Of a DNA stretch of 64,000 nt, positions 28,611 through 37,700 are shown piece after piece; positions within the stretch are counted from its first letter, which is position 1; the number at the start of each line of letters is the position of its first letter. The notes under the pieces are model-generated. The model did no database searches and was not told where the DNA came from. It saw nothing but the letters and a program-made list of their open reading frames with translations. The translations under genes and the position numbers were made by a program. This stretch comes from Blastocatellia bacterium (GTDB lineage: Bacteria; Acidobacteriota; Blastocatellia; Pyrinomonadales; Pyrinomonadaceae). The DNA is taken from the NCBI GenBank assembly GCA_016789265.1, contig JAEUQK010000040.1, positions 1 through 64,000 of the forward strand, in the 5' to 3' direction.

Positions 28611-28731
28611 CCTGTCGAATGAGGTGAATGTGGAAACCGTACTGTCGTACTTCGGACGAGAAGTTCACAAGATCCCACACCCGGCAGATCTCTCGGCGTA
28701 ACCCCCATTTGTTCTCGATCTGATGAGAATT

Positions 28732-29739
28732 TCAACTGATGACCAACACGCCTGCTCCGCGGATGGCGTCGTTTTTCAAGGCGGTAAGGGCTTCGTTGGC
28801 TGACTCCAGCGGGAATGTCTGGACGCTCGTCTTGATCGGTATGCGGGCGGCCTCCGCGAGAAACTCACGGCCATCGTCGCGTGTGTTGTTGGCGACGCTG
28901 CGGATCACACGCTCGCCGTAGATCAACGAATAGTCAAACGGCGGGATCATGCTCATATGAATGCCGCCCAGAACGAGCGTTCCGCCTTTTTCAAGCGACG
29001 CCAATGCTGCGGGTACGATCTCGCCTGCAGGTGCAAATATGATCGCCGCATCGAGTTTTTCGGGCGGCATGTCAAATGTGTCGCCCACCCAGACCGCCCC
29101 GAGTTCTTCGGCTAGAGCCTGATGATGCTCGCGATCGCGGGTCGAAACATAGACGTCAGCTCCCCGCGACCTTGCAGCCTGTATGCATACATGTCCCGCC
29201 GCTCCGAAGCCAAAGATCCCGATCCGTGCTCCGGCCCAATTTTCAATTCCTGTGAGCCTCAGTGACCGGTAACCGATAATACCTGCACAGAGAAGCGGCG
29301 CCGCCTGAACGTCACTCATTTCAGCGTGCAGCGGGTACACGAAATCAGCCGCCGCCGTCATGTACTCGGCAAAACCGCCGTTTCGGGTCCATCCGGTAAA
29401 TTCCGCTGCCTCACAGAGATTTTCTCGACCGGCAAGACAGAACCTGCATTTGCCGCACGTGGTATGCAGCCAAGCAACGCCGACACGGTCCCCGACACTG
29501 ACCCCCTCGACGTCGCCGCCGGTTTCTTCGACTGTCCCAACGACCTGGTGTCCCGGGATCACAGGCGAGAGTCTCTGCGCAAGTTCGCCTTCGACGACGT
29601 GAAGATCGGTCCTGCAGATTCCGCACGCACTGACCTTGATCAGAACTTCACCCGGCCTGGGAACCGGGCGTTCGATCTCCGTAAAGACAAGCGGCCGAGT
29701 CTCGATCGGAGCAGACTTGTAAAGCAGACAGGCTCTCAT
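28732..29739 (-). CDS. Zinc-dependent alcohol dehydrogenase (MDR family), 335 aa
   Basis: This medium-chain dehydrogenase has the catalytic zinc ligands CGICRTDLH and PGHQVVGTV and a structural zinc loop with four Cys ([16 protein letters not shown]). The coenzyme-binding Rossmann motif is [18 protein letters not shown]. The length and the AWLHTTCG segment match the AdhP-like branch that reduces aldehydes or oxidises primary alcohols with NAD(P). It stands alone, divergent from the hsp20 cluster, with a 121-bp gap to the end of the efflux gene. Confidence 0.9.
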   Translation of the reverse strand: MRACLLYKSAPIETRPLVFTEIERPVPRPGEVLIKVSACGICRTDLHVVEGELAQRLSPVIPGHQVVGTVEETGGDVEGVSVGDRVGVAWLHTTCGKCRFCLAGRENLCEAAEFTGWTRNGGFAEYMTAAADFVYPLHAEMSDVQAAPLLCAGIIGYRSLRLTGIENWAGARIGIFGFGAAGHVCIQAARSRGADVYVSTRDREHHQALAEELGAVWVGDTFDMPPEKLDAAIIFAPAGEIVPAALASLEKGGTLVLGGIHMSMIPPFDYSLIYGERVIRSVANNTRDDGREFLAEAARIPIKTSVQTFPLESANEALTALKNDAIRGAGVLVIS

Positions 29740-29891
29740 TGGCTAAGAGCAGTGTAAACTCGGGTCGCGTCCCGATGTCAACGGGGACTGTGAACTTATT
29801 CGCGGCAATAACGCATTTCCCTACGGTCTGCCATCCCCGCTTTCATTTTCGACCCACCCATCGTCCAACAAATGTCTGTATTCAAACGATA

Positions 29892-29912
29892 CTGATCAAT
29901 TCGCGAGATCAG
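29892..29912. promoter_or_regulatory. Inverted repeat CTGATC-N9-GATCAG upstream of hsp20
   Basis: Exact 6-bp arms are separated by 9 bp, located 72 bp before the hsp20 start. The repeat could bind a dimeric regulator but matches no consensus I can name. Confidence 0.35.
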
Positions 29913-29983
29913 GCACACGGATTGCCCTATTAATGGGCGGAAGTCTCCCGCCTTCACATTGTTTTACGAGGAGTTTTGATCAC

Positions 29984-30553
29984 ATGAACGCGACAAAGCC
30001 AGCTCTGGAAACCAAAGGCACTGAAACAGCTGTCGTGCCGCCAAAAGATGTCGCGGCAGCGCCCGAAAAGTTTCCGCCAATGTTTGTCGAGGCTGAAAAG
30101 CTGCTCGACAAGATGGCCGAGATGACATTCGAGACGGCAAGCAAGGCCTATGACTTTTTCCGCCTGCGAGGCGGCGAATGGGGCAAAGAACTTGATGATT
30201 GGTTCATGGCCGAACGGGAGGTTCTCCGGCCCGTCCCTGTAGAGATCAAAGAAGTCGACAACAAGTTCATTGTTAGTGCTGCGGTTCCCGGCTTCAAGCC
30301 GGAAGAGATCGAGGTTAGCGTAAAGGACAACTTGCTTATCCTTAGCGGAGAAACCAAGGCAAGCGAAGAAAAGAAGGACGAGAACATCATCGTCAAGGAA
30401 TGGAAGAGCAATCGATTCTTGCGACAGTTCACGCTCCCTTCAAATGTTGACGCAAATAACGTTCAGGCACACCTGAACAACGGAATGCTCGAATTGACAA
30501 TGCCTAAGGCCGCAGAAGAAACGGCCAAGAAGATCGCCGTAACTGCAGATTAG
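29984..30553 (+). CDS. Hsp20/alpha-crystallin small heat-shock protein, 189 aa
   Basis: The start at 29984 (MNATKPALETKG) has GAGGAG ten bases upstream; the longer frame is not needed. An N-terminal region of about 85 residues precedes an alpha-crystallin domain with the usual strands (VPVEIKEVDNKFIVSAAVPG, then FKPEEIEVSVKDNLLILSGE). It ends in the GMLELTMPK motif that stands for the GVLxxxxPK signature. Family members are ATP-independent holdases. A hairpin terminator follows the gene. It opens the cluster of stress-type genes. Confidence 0.93.
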   Translation: MNATKPALETKGTETAVVPPKDVAAAPEKFPPMFVEAEKLLDKMAEMTFETASKAYDFFRLRGGEWGKELDDWFMAEREVLRPVPVEIKEVDNKFIVSAAVPGFKPEEIEVSVKDNLLILSGETKASEEKKDENIIVKEWKSNRFLRQFTLPSNVDANNVQAHLNNGMLELTMPKAAEETAKKIAVTAD

Positions 30554-30599
30554 GCTGCTTTCAAGGGTTTCAACCAAGGGGAACGCACATGGGTAGGTT

Positions 30600-30636
30600 A
30601 ATGGTCCCGGATCGATTGTCGGTTCGGGGCCATTTT
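30600..30636 (+). terminator. Hairpin terminator after hsp20
   Basis: AATGGTCCCG pairs with CGGGGCCATT (one G-U pair) around a 15-base loop, followed by TTTT. It separates hsp20 from the transpeptidase gene. Confidence 0.6.
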
Positions 30637-30658
30637 CGACGGAGGCGGGACAGGCAAA

Positions 30659-31321
30659 ATGGTAAAAGCAGTAGATAGTCTCAAGTATTTCCTCTTCGCT
30701 GTCGTTTTGTTGTGTACGCCAATGCTGGCCAGTGCTCAGCCGTTGAACAGAAACGAATTACTTAGTGCAGAGCAGCGGCTGACGGATCTCGGATACTGGC
30801 TCCAAAAGGTCGACGGCATTGTTGATGCGTCCACACGCCATGCGGTCACAGCTTTTCAGAAGGTAACGGGGCGCAAGCGAACCGGCACACTAAGCCGTTC
30901 CGACCTTGTAGTTCTGAATACCGCCGGGCCGCCAGAACCCAGATTTCTGGCAGATAAAGCGCACATAGAGATCGACATTACGAGACAGGTGCTGTTCCTC
31001 TTTGGAGAAAGTGGAACGATCAGGAAGATATTGCCGGTTTCCAGCGGTAACGAGAAAAGGTACTTCGATCAGGGCAAATGGCAGGTCGCGCACACACCTC
31101 GAGGCACATTTCGGGTCGTCAGCAAGATAAATGGTGTTCGTCACGCGCCGCTCGGAACGCTTTACTATCCTTTGTATTTCTATGGCGGCGTCGCTATCCA
31201 CGGCAGCGATTCTGTACCCGCATTTCCCGCAAGTCACGGCTGCGTTCGCATACCTCGATTTGCCGACAGGGAATTCAACCGGATGGTGCCGCTGGGCACT
31301 CCTGTCCTCGTATATGACTGA
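30659..31321 (+). CDS. L,D-transpeptidase (YkuD) with peptidoglycan-binding domain, 220 aa
   Basis: A signal peptide (FLFAVVLLCTPMLASAQP) leads into a PG_binding_1 domain (LSAEQRLTDLGYWLQKVDGI) and then a YkuD catalytic domain. The active site is HGSDSVPAFPASHGCVRIPR, with the HGCVR signature and catalytic Cys. It would make 3-3 crosslinks or attach proteins to peptidoglycan in the periplasm. GGAGGCGGGACAGG precedes the ATG. Such enzymes help walls survive in stationary or stressed cells, which fits its neighbours. Confidence 0.92.
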   Translation: MVKAVDSLKYFLFAVVLLCTPMLASAQPLNRNELLSAEQRLTDLGYWLQKVDGIVDASTRHAVTAFQKVTGRKRTGTLSRSDLVVLNTAGPPEPRFLADKAHIEIDITRQVLFLFGESGTIRKILPVSSGNEKRYFDQGKWQVAHTPRGTFRVVSKINGVRHAPLGTLYYPLYFYGGVAIHGSDSVPAFPASHGCVRIPRFADREFNRMVPLGTPVLVYD

Positions 31322-31523
31322 TCCAAGAAGTCCCAGTTCCTGAACACCCCGCGAGATTTTTCACATACCGGCTGGATCGATCGCCAGCTCAAAGTCCCTA
31401 AGTTAGCTATTTACAGCAAATTCAGCGGCACCCCGGACGGCATAGTAATTGCCCTTTTTGATGGTTGGATCGATTTCTGTGATCAGTTCGTACATTTCAA
31501 GAAAACACCAAGGAGGTAGGGCA

Positions 31524-31955
31524 ATGAAAGTCACAAAGATAATGACAAAGGACCCGGCGGCCTGCACCCCGGAAATGAGTTTACGGGAGGTCGCTCATTT
31601 GATGGTCGAACATGACTGCGGGGCAATACCTGTAGTCGAGAATTTTGAAACGATGAAACCCGTGGGGATCGTTACCGACCGTGACATCGTAGTGAACACG
31701 GTAGCGGTGGGAAAGGATCCGTTGATGATGACCGCGGCGGAGATAATGTCGTTCCCGCCCGAATTCGTAACGACCGATGCGACGGTCGGCGAATGTCTAA
31801 AGCTGATGGAAAAGGACATGATCCGTCGAATGCTTGTGGTGAATGAAGAGAACTCCCTTGCCGGAATTGTCGCCCAGGCAGATGTCGCACGTCATATGCG
31901 CGAAGAGAAGACGGCGGAATTCATAAAGGACGTGTCAATGGCACACAGGGCGTGA
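31524..31955 (+). CDS. Tandem-CBS domain protein, 143 aa
   Basis: The start at 31524 ([14 protein letters not shown]) follows a near-ideal AAGGAGG. Two CBS repeats fill the protein ([20 protein letters not shown] and [20 protein letters not shown]), each with the GIVTDRDIV / GIVAQADVA strand typical of adenosyl-ligand pairs. Stand-alone CBS proteins of this size form dimers that bind AMP, ATP or similar ligands. It has the size and layout of mycobacterial Hrp1 (Rv2626c), a DosR-regulon member. It lies 28 bp before the phosphoribosyltransferase gene and probably starts that transcription unit. Confidence 0.92.
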   Translation: MKVTKIMTKDPAACTPEMSLREVAHLMVEHDCGAIPVVENFETMKPVGIVTDRDIVVNTVAVGKDPLMMTAAEIMSFPPEFVTTDATVGECLKLMEKDMIRRMLVVNEENSLAGIVAQADVARHMREEKTAEFIKDVSMAHRA

Positions 31956-31983
31956 GAATCGCTGCACGCCGGAGGTGAACGCA

Positions 31984-32655
31984 ATGACTTGGGGATTTCT
32001 GGATCGTCGTGAGGCGGGCCGCAGGTTGGCGGAATCCTTGAAGGACTATGCCGGTCGGGATGACGTCGTCGTATTGGCACTTCCGCGCGGCGGCGTACCG
32101 GTCGCATTTGAAGTTGCTGAGAGACTTAACGCGCCGCTCGATGTTTTCGTTGTCAGAAAGCTCGGTGTTCCGGGCCAGGAGGAGTTGGCTTTTGGAGCGA
32201 TCGCTTCGGGAGGCGTAATGGTCTTCAATGAAGATCTCGTCAGGGCCCTTCGATTGACCGATTCGATCATCGACCGTGTTGCGGAACGCGAACTGGCTGA
32301 ACTCAAACGCCGAGAATCGATATATCGGGAAAATCGTCCGGCAACTAACCTGTCGGGCAAGACGGCGATCATCGTTGACGACGGCCTGGCGACAGGCGCG
32401 ACAATGCGTGCCGCGATAAAGGCGCTGAAACAATTGGGGCCCAAGGACATCGTGGCGGCAGTACCGGTCGGGTCAGCGGACACGTGTCGTGAGATCGACA
32501 AAATGGCCGATGTTGTCTGCGTTTGCGAAGAGACCCCTGAGCCGTTCTACGGTGTCGGGATGTGGTACAACGATTTTTCGCAAACGACCGATGAAGAGGT
32601 TCGCGAACTTCTTGAGCGGTCCGAACGGTCAGTTCATCAAACGGCGTCGGCTTGA
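31984..32655 (+). CDS. Phosphoribosyltransferase-domain protein, 223 aa
   Basis: The start at 31984 ([19 protein letters not shown]) sits 8 bp after GGAGG; an in-frame GTG at 31975 overlaps that site and is unlikely. The PRPP-binding motif [20 protein letters not shown] is clear. Upstream, [20 protein letters not shown] matches the N-terminal part of this family. The substrate is unknown. In mycobacteria the same domain is fused to an erythromycin-esterase domain (Rv2030c). Here the two are adjacent genes, with 20 bp between this stop and the next start, so they probably act together. Confidence 0.9.
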   Translation: MTWGFLDRREAGRRLAESLKDYAGRDDVVVLALPRGGVPVAFEVAERLNAPLDVFVVRKLGVPGQEELAFGAIASGGVMVFNEDLVRALRLTDSIIDRVAERELAELKRRESIYRENRPATNLSGKTAIIVDDGLATGATMRAAIKALKQLGPKDIVAAVPVGSADTCREIDKMADVVCVCEETPEPFYGVGMWYNDFSQTTDEEVRELLERSERSVHQTASA

Positions 32656-32675
32656 CAGGAAATTGGGAGGTTGTC

Positions 32676-34028
32676 ATGTTCGGGACTTCAACCGTTGCCC
32701 TGATCGAAGACGTTATCAGGGCTGAGGCGATCACACTTCGGCCGGACGAGATCGAGGATTATGATCAGCTGCTCGAAGCGATCGGCGATTCGCGCTTCGT
32801 TCTTATCGGCGAAGCGTCTCACGGTACACACGAGTTCTACCGCGAACGTGCGCAAATAACAAAACGATTGATCGAGGAAAAGGGCTTCGATGCCGTTGCC
32901 GTCGAAGCCGATTTTCCTGACGCTTATCGCGTCAATCGCTATGTCCGCGGCGAAGGGACTGACGAGGAGGCCGTCGATGCTCTGGGCGGATTCAAGCGGT
33001 TTCCGGCGTGGATGTGGCGAAATGCCGATGTTCTGGACTTTGTCGGATGGCTGCGAACATACAACGACGATCTGCCGGCGACCGCTAAGAAGGTCGGTTT
33101 TTACGGGCTTGACCTTTATAGCCTGCACTCCTCGATCGAAGCGGTTCTCACATACCTTGGAAAGATCGACCCCGAAGGCGCCGAGCGGGCCCGCCGCCGA
33201 TATTCCTGTTTCGATCATTTCGGAGACGACACTCAGGTTTACGGATATGCAACCGCCTTCGGCCTTGCCGAGTCGTGTGAGCAAGAGGTCGTATCGCAGT
33301 TGATGGAATTGAACCGCCGAGCGTCAGAGCTTGCAATGCGGGACGGAAGAGTTGCCGAGGACGATTACTTTTTTGCGGCGCAGAACGCACGGCTTGTGAA
33401 GAACGCGGAGCATTATTACAGGACGATGTACCGCAGCGACGTTTCCTCCTGGAACCTTCGCGACAAACACATGCACGACACGCTGACCGAACTCGCCTCT
33501 CATCTTTCGCGAAACGGCAAGGCCGCAAAGATCGTTGTGTGGGAACACAACTCGCATCTCGGCGACGCTCGCGCGACCGAGATGTCGCGTCGTGGTGAAT
33601 GGAATGTCGGCCAACTGACACGCCAGATGTACGGCCGCGATGCATTCCTCATCGGATTCTCGACGGATCATGGAACGGTTACCGCCGCTTCAAATTGGGG
33701 TGACCCAGCCGAGCGTAAGAAGGTAAGGCCTGCACTTTCGGGAAGCGTAGAACGATTATTCCATGAAACCGGCATGGAGCGGTTTCTGTTATTGCTCAGA
33801 AACGGTTCACATGCCTCAAAAGCGTTGCAGGAACCGCTGCTCGAACGTGCGATAGGAGTTATTTACAGGCCGGAAACCGAACGGCAGAGTCACTATTTTA
33901 GCGCGAGTGTATCGAGCCAGTTTGACGCGATGATCCACATCGATGAGACACGAGCTGTCGAACCGCTGGAACGAAGTGTCAAATGGGAGGCTGGAGAAGC
34001 TGCAGAAACGTTCCCGACAGGAGTGTGA
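32676..34028 (+). CDS. Erythromycin-esterase-like protein, about 450 aa
   Basis: The start at 32676 (MFGTSTVALIEDVI) follows GGGAGG. The family motif region is present: FVLIGEASHGTHEFYRERAQ with the catalytic-type Glu and His, AVEADFPDAYRVNRYV, and VVWEHNSHLGDARATEMSRR. Antibiotic esterases EreA/EreB belong to this superfamily, but many members linked to phosphoribosyltransferases have no known drug substrate. The pairing here repeats the Rv2030c fusion of mycobacteria, so a stress role is more likely than macrolide resistance. It is followed by a hydrolase gene 5 bp downstream. Confidence 0.88.
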   Translation: MFGTSTVALIEDVIRAEAITLRPDEIEDYDQLLEAIGDSRFVLIGEASHGTHEFYRERAQITKRLIEEKGFDAVAVEADFPDAYRVNRYVRGEGTDEEAVDALGGFKRFPAWMWRNADVLDFVGWLRTYNDDLPATAKKVGFYGLDLYSLHSSIEAVLTYLGKIDPEGAERARRRYSCFDHFGDDTQVYGYATAFGLAESCEQEVVSQLMELNRRASELAMRDGRVAEDDYFFAAQNARLVKNAEHYYRTMYRSDVSSWNLRDKHMHDTLTELASHLSRNGKAAKIVVWEHNSHLGDARATEMSRRGEWNVGQLTRQMYGRDAFLIGFSTDHGTVTAASNWGDPAERKKVRPALSGSVERLFHETGMERFLLLLRNGSHASKALQEPLLERAIGVIYRPETERQSHYFSASVSSQFDAMIHIDETRAVEPLERSVKWEAGEAAETFPTGV

Positions 34029-34033
34029 ATCAT

Positions 34034-34729
34034 ATGTATAACGGCGAAGAGATCTTTGAACCGATAAGCATCCCCACCGGGCGCGTAATGCTCGATGGTG
34101 ATCTGGCCGTCCCGAGCGGAAGCCGCGGAATTGTCTTGTTCGCTCATGGATCAGGCAGCAGCAGGTTCAGTTCGCGTAACAGATTTGTTGCCCGCAGGAT
34201 CAGGGAGAATGGTATCGGCACGCTGCTTTTCGACCTTTTAACGCGCGAAGAGGAAGCGGTGGATATGAACACGCGTCATTTACGGTTTGACATTCCGCTG
34301 CTGGCAAGCCGATTGGTCGAGGCGGCAAAATGGGTAATGGCGAACGAAACCACACGCGGCCTTGAAGTTGGGTTTTTTGGGGCCAGCACGGGCGGCGGCG
34401 CGGCGCTTGTTGCCGCGGCCGAGCCTGATATTGATGTGAAAGCCGTTGTTTCTCGCGGTGGGCGGCCCGATCTTGCGGGCGATGCCCTTCGACTAGTTCG
34501 GTCACCGGTCCTTCTGATCGTCGGAGGTGAGGATGATCTCGTGATCAAACTCAACGAGATTGCCTATCATCGCCTCAGATGTGAAAAGGATCTTGAGATC
34601 ATTCCCGGAGCAACGCATTTGTTCGAAGAACCCGGGTCACTTGAGATAGTCGCCGATCTAGCCGCCGAATGGTTCAGGGACCACCTTAGTCCCAGCTACC
34701 TTTACACCGACCGGGTTAGGGTGGCTTGA
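34034..34729 (+). CDS. Alpha/beta hydrolase (dienelactone-hydrolase-like), about 231 aa
   Basis: The start at 34034 (MYNGEEIFEPISIP) is preceded by AGGAG. The alpha/beta fold is seen in IVLFAHGSGSSRFSSRNRFV, a nucleophile region GFFGASTGGGAALVAAAEPD (GxSxG form GASTG) and an acidic region around VGGEDDLVIKLNE. The His is probably in GATHLFEEPGSLE. Small hydrolases of this group often follow phosphoribosyltransferase/erythromycin-esterase genes. The substrate is unknown. Confidence 0.88.
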   Translation: MYNGEEIFEPISIPTGRVMLDGDLAVPSGSRGIVLFAHGSGSSRFSSRNRFVARRIRENGIGTLLFDLLTREEEAVDMNTRHLRFDIPLLASRLVEAAKWVMANETTRGLEVGFFGASTGGGAALVAAAEPDIDVKAVVSRGGRPDLAGDALRLVRSPVLLIVGGEDDLVIKLNEIAYHRLRCEKDLEIIPGATHLFEEPGSLEIVADLAAEWFRDHLSPSYLYTDRVRVA

Positions 34730-34761
34730 TCATAGACCGGGAAGAATAGGGAGGTGAAACT

Positions 34762-34995
34762 ATGACACGCACACGAGCAGAATATGAGGCGGACCGGCAG
34801 CATCGGCATCTTCCGAAGAAATATTTGACGGCCGAAAATCGCTATGAGGTCCCATGCAGTCTCTGCGGCAAAGCTTACTTCTTCGACGAAAACGCTAAGA
34901 TCGATATTGAAAGAACACTCGTCGAGGCGAGAGACAACCCATTTATTTGCATTGAGTGCGAGAATGACTATGATGAACTCGCGCACCAAAACTAA
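34762..34995 (+). CDS. Small zinc-ribbon protein, 77 aa
   Basis: Two CxxC knuckles (CSLC and CIEC) are separated by about 35 residues (FFDENAKIDIERTLVEARDN lies between), enough to bind one zinc ion. There is no signal or membrane segment. GGGAGGTGAAACT precedes the ATG. It lies 2 bp upstream of the formate dehydrogenase gene and is surely co-transcribed with it. It may be an assembly or electron-transfer accessory, but nothing shows this directly. Confidence 0.75.
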   Translation: MTRTRAEYEADRQHRHLPKKYLTAENRYEVPCSLCGKAYFFDENAKIDIERTLVEARDNPFICIECENDYDELAHQN

Positions 34996-34997
34996 CA

Positions 34998-37700
34998 ATG
35001 GTAAAGGTTTCGATTGACGCAACACAACACGAGTTTCCGGAAGGTATCTCGATACTCGATGCCGCGAGAAGCGTCGGTATCGAGATACCGACGCTTTGCA
35101 ATGACGACCGCCTGAAACCCGCAGGTGCCTGCCGGCTTTGCCTCGTAAAGATCGACGGAGAATCTCACGAAGCTGCTTCCTGCATGCGTGAGGTTGCGGA
35201 CGGAATGTCTGTCACTACACATTCTCCCGAACTTGAACATAACCGTGCGATCAATCTACGGATGCTCGCAAAGGACTATCCCGCTGAGGCGTTCACGCGG
35301 TTTCCCGACAAGCCGTTCCATAAATTAGCGCGGCAATACGGACTGACCGATTCTGATTTCTCAACCGCAACCAACGGACATCTGAAGGACGATTCGCATG
35401 CGTTTATCTCGGTCGATATGAGCCGTTGTATCGATTGTTACCGGTGTGTGCGTATCTGTGACGAACTCCAGGGACAGTTCGTCTGGCAGGTCGTCGGGCG
35501 CGGCGAGGAATCACAGATCGTCCCCGATTCGTTTGGAGCGTTCGGGTCGAGCACATGCGTCAGCTGCGGTGCATGCGCGGACACATGCCCGACCGGCGCT
35601 CTCGAGGACAAGTCTTTTGTTCAGTATGGGATCGCGGAGAAATGGACACGCACGACCTGCCCTTACTGCGGTACCGGCTGCGAAATGAACGTAGGAACCA
35701 TCGGCGACCGTATCGTCCAGGTGAAACCTGTGCCGGATGCACCGGTCAATCACGGTCACCTATGCGTGAAGGGCCGATACGGATTCGAATACAATGCTTC
35801 GAAAGATCGAGTCACTGAACCGATGATCCGCGTTGACGGCGAATGGCAAACGGTGAGCTGGGATGAGGCTGTTGCGTTCACCGCAAACAAGCTGACACAG
35901 CTTGTCGCGGATCACGGAAAGGAGAGTATCGCCGTCCTTGGCTCCGCCCGTGCGACCAATGAAGAGAACTATATCGCCCAGAAATTCACTCGCGTAGTGT
36001 TGGGCACGAACAATGTCGATTGCTGCGCGCGCGTTTGTCACACACCGACGGCTGCGGCGATGAAGATGATGCTCGGCACGGGAGCCGCGACCAATTCCTT
36101 TGCCGATATAGAAAAGACCAGGACGTTTCTCTTGTGCGGTGCCAATCCGACGGAAAACCACCCCATCCCCGGGGCACGGATCAAATATGCCGTGTTGAAA
36201 GGTGCAAACCTTATTGTCATCGATCCCCGCAAGACCGAATTGACTGAGTACGCGTCCATCCATCTTCAGCTTCATCCGGGAACCAACATACCGCTTTTGA
36301 ACTCGATCGCTCACGCGATCATCGACGAAGGATTGTGCGATGTGGAGTTCACTGACGACCGCGTCGCTGAATTTGAGGAGTTTCGCGCATTCGTCAAGGA
36401 TTTCTCGCCCGAAAGCGTTGCTGATATTTGCGGCGTCCCCGCCGAAGACATCCGCCGGGCGGCCAGAATGTATGCAACGGCAAAGCCCGCGATGTGTATG
36501 CACGGCCTGGGGGTTACCGAACACACTCAAGGAACCGAAGGCGTGATGTGCCTGGTCAACCTGGCGTTGATCACGGGAAACATCGGCAAACCGGGCACGG
36601 GTATTAATCCGCTCCGCGGGCAAAACAACGTGCAGGGATCTGCTCAGATGGGATGCGATCCGGGAATTCTCACCGGCAGCATTGGCGTCGCCGAAGGGAA
36701 AGAGCATTTCGAAGCAGTTTGGGGAGCAGAAGTTCCGCTCGATAAAGGACTGAATCAGCTGCAGATGATCGATGCTGCACGTGAAGGAAGACTAAAGGCG
36801 CTCTGGTCGATCGGCTACGACGTGTTTCTCACGAATGCGAACGCACACGAAACGGCGAAGGGTTTTGAGAATCTCGAGCTTTGCATCGTTCAAGATCTCT
36901 TTTTGAACGAGACGGCAAAGAGATACGCTCATGTCTTTCTTCCCGCTTCGTCGTCGTTTGAAAAGGATGGCACTTTCATGAACGCCGAGCGCCGGGTGCA
37001 GCGAGTTCGAAAGGCAGTCGAGGCTCCGGGCAGAGCTCGTACCGACTGGGAGATAGTCTGCGATGTCGCAAAGGCAATGGGGAAAGGCGAATTCTTCGAT
37101 TTCCGCGATGCCGAAGAGATCTGGAACGAGATACGCCTCGTTTGGCCGAATTCATACGGGATCACCTACGAGCGCATTGCTGACCACGGCCTGCAGTGGA
37201 ATTGCCCGACAACGGATCATCCGGGCTCGGACGTTTTACATTCGGAGTCTTTCGCGACAAGTAAGCAAGCTGCGTTACGCCGAATTCCTTTCCGGCCCAC
37301 CAAGGAAAAGGTCGATGAAGATTTCCCGCTTATGTTGAATACAGGCCGGTCACTTTATCATTTCAATGCCGGGACCATGACGCAGCGAACCGATCTGACC
37401 AAGATCAGGCCGAGCGATGTGATCGACATTTCGCGCGAGGATGCAGAGGGACTCGGCCTCGAAAACGGCGAAACGGTGAGGATCAAAAGTAAGTTCGGAG
37501 AGGCATTTCTGCCTGTGAACATAACCGATAATGTTCGTCACGGCGAGCTTTTTGCAACGTTTCATGATCCGGAAATTCTTTTGAATAACATCACAAGTCC
37601 CCGCCGCGACCGATACGTTCAGGCTCCGGAATACAAGGTGACCGCGGTACGGATCGAAAAACTGAACGGTGATCAATCGGCCGCTGCCGATGTACGATAA
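34998..37700 (+). CDS. fdhA: Formate dehydrogenase alpha subunit (Cys-type, molybdopterin), 900 aa
   Basis: The N-terminus is a [2Fe-2S] ferredoxin domain (Cys in CNDD, CRLC and SCMRE). Two [4Fe-4S] clusters follow (CIDCYRCVRICDE; CVSCGACADTCPTGA). The [4Fe-4S]-Mo-bis-PGD catalytic domain starts TCPYCGTGCEMNVG. The active-site loop ARVCHTPTAAAM carries Cys where selenocysteine occurs in other members, followed by the conserved His. The C-terminal domain binds the pterin. This is the large subunit of cytoplasmic NAD-linked or ferredoxin-linked FDHs. No separate NAD-binding subunits or FdhD are next to it. The gene end overlaps the convergent ATPase gene by 28 bp. Confidence 0.93.
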   Translation: MVKVSIDATQHEFPEGISILDAARSVGIEIPTLCNDDRLKPAGACRLCLVKIDGESHEAASCMREVADGMSVTTHSPELEHNRAINLRMLAKDYPAEAFTRFPDKPFHKLARQYGLTDSDFSTATNGHLKDDSHAFISVDMSRCIDCYRCVRICDELQGQFVWQVVGRGEESQIVPDSFGAFGSSTCVSCGACADTCPTGALEDKSFVQYGIAEKWTRTTCPYCGTGCEMNVGTIGDRIVQVKPVPDAPVNHGHLCVKGRYGFEYNASKDRVTEPMIRVDGEWQTVSWDEAVAFTANKLTQLVADHGKESIAVLGSARATNEENYIAQKFTRVVLGTNNVDCCARVCHTPTAAAMKMMLGTGAATNSFADIEKTRTFLLCGANPTENHPIPGARIKYAVLKGANLIVIDPRKTELTEYASIHLQLHPGTNIPLLNSIAHAIIDEGLCDVEFTDDRVAEFEEFRAFVKDFSPESVADICGVPAEDIRRAARMYATAKPAMCMHGLGVTEHTQGTEGVMCLVNLALITGNIGKPGTGINPLRGQNNVQGSAQMGCDPGILTGSIGVAEGKEHFEAVWGAEVPLDKGLNQLQMIDAAREGRLKALWSIGYDVFLTNANAHETAKGFENLELCIVQDLFLNETAKRYAHVFLPASSSFEKDGTFMNAERRVQRVRKAVEAPGRARTDWEIVCDVAKAMGKGEFFDFRDAEEIWNEIRLVWPNSYGITYERIADHGLQWNCPTTDHPGSDVLHSESFATSKQAALRRIPFRPTKEKVDEDFPLMLNTGRSLYHFNAGTMTQRTDLTKIRPSDVIDISREDAEGLGLENGETVRIKSKFGEAFLPVNITDNVRHGELFATFHDPEILLNNITSPRRDRYVQAPEYKVTAVRIEKLNGDQSAAADVR

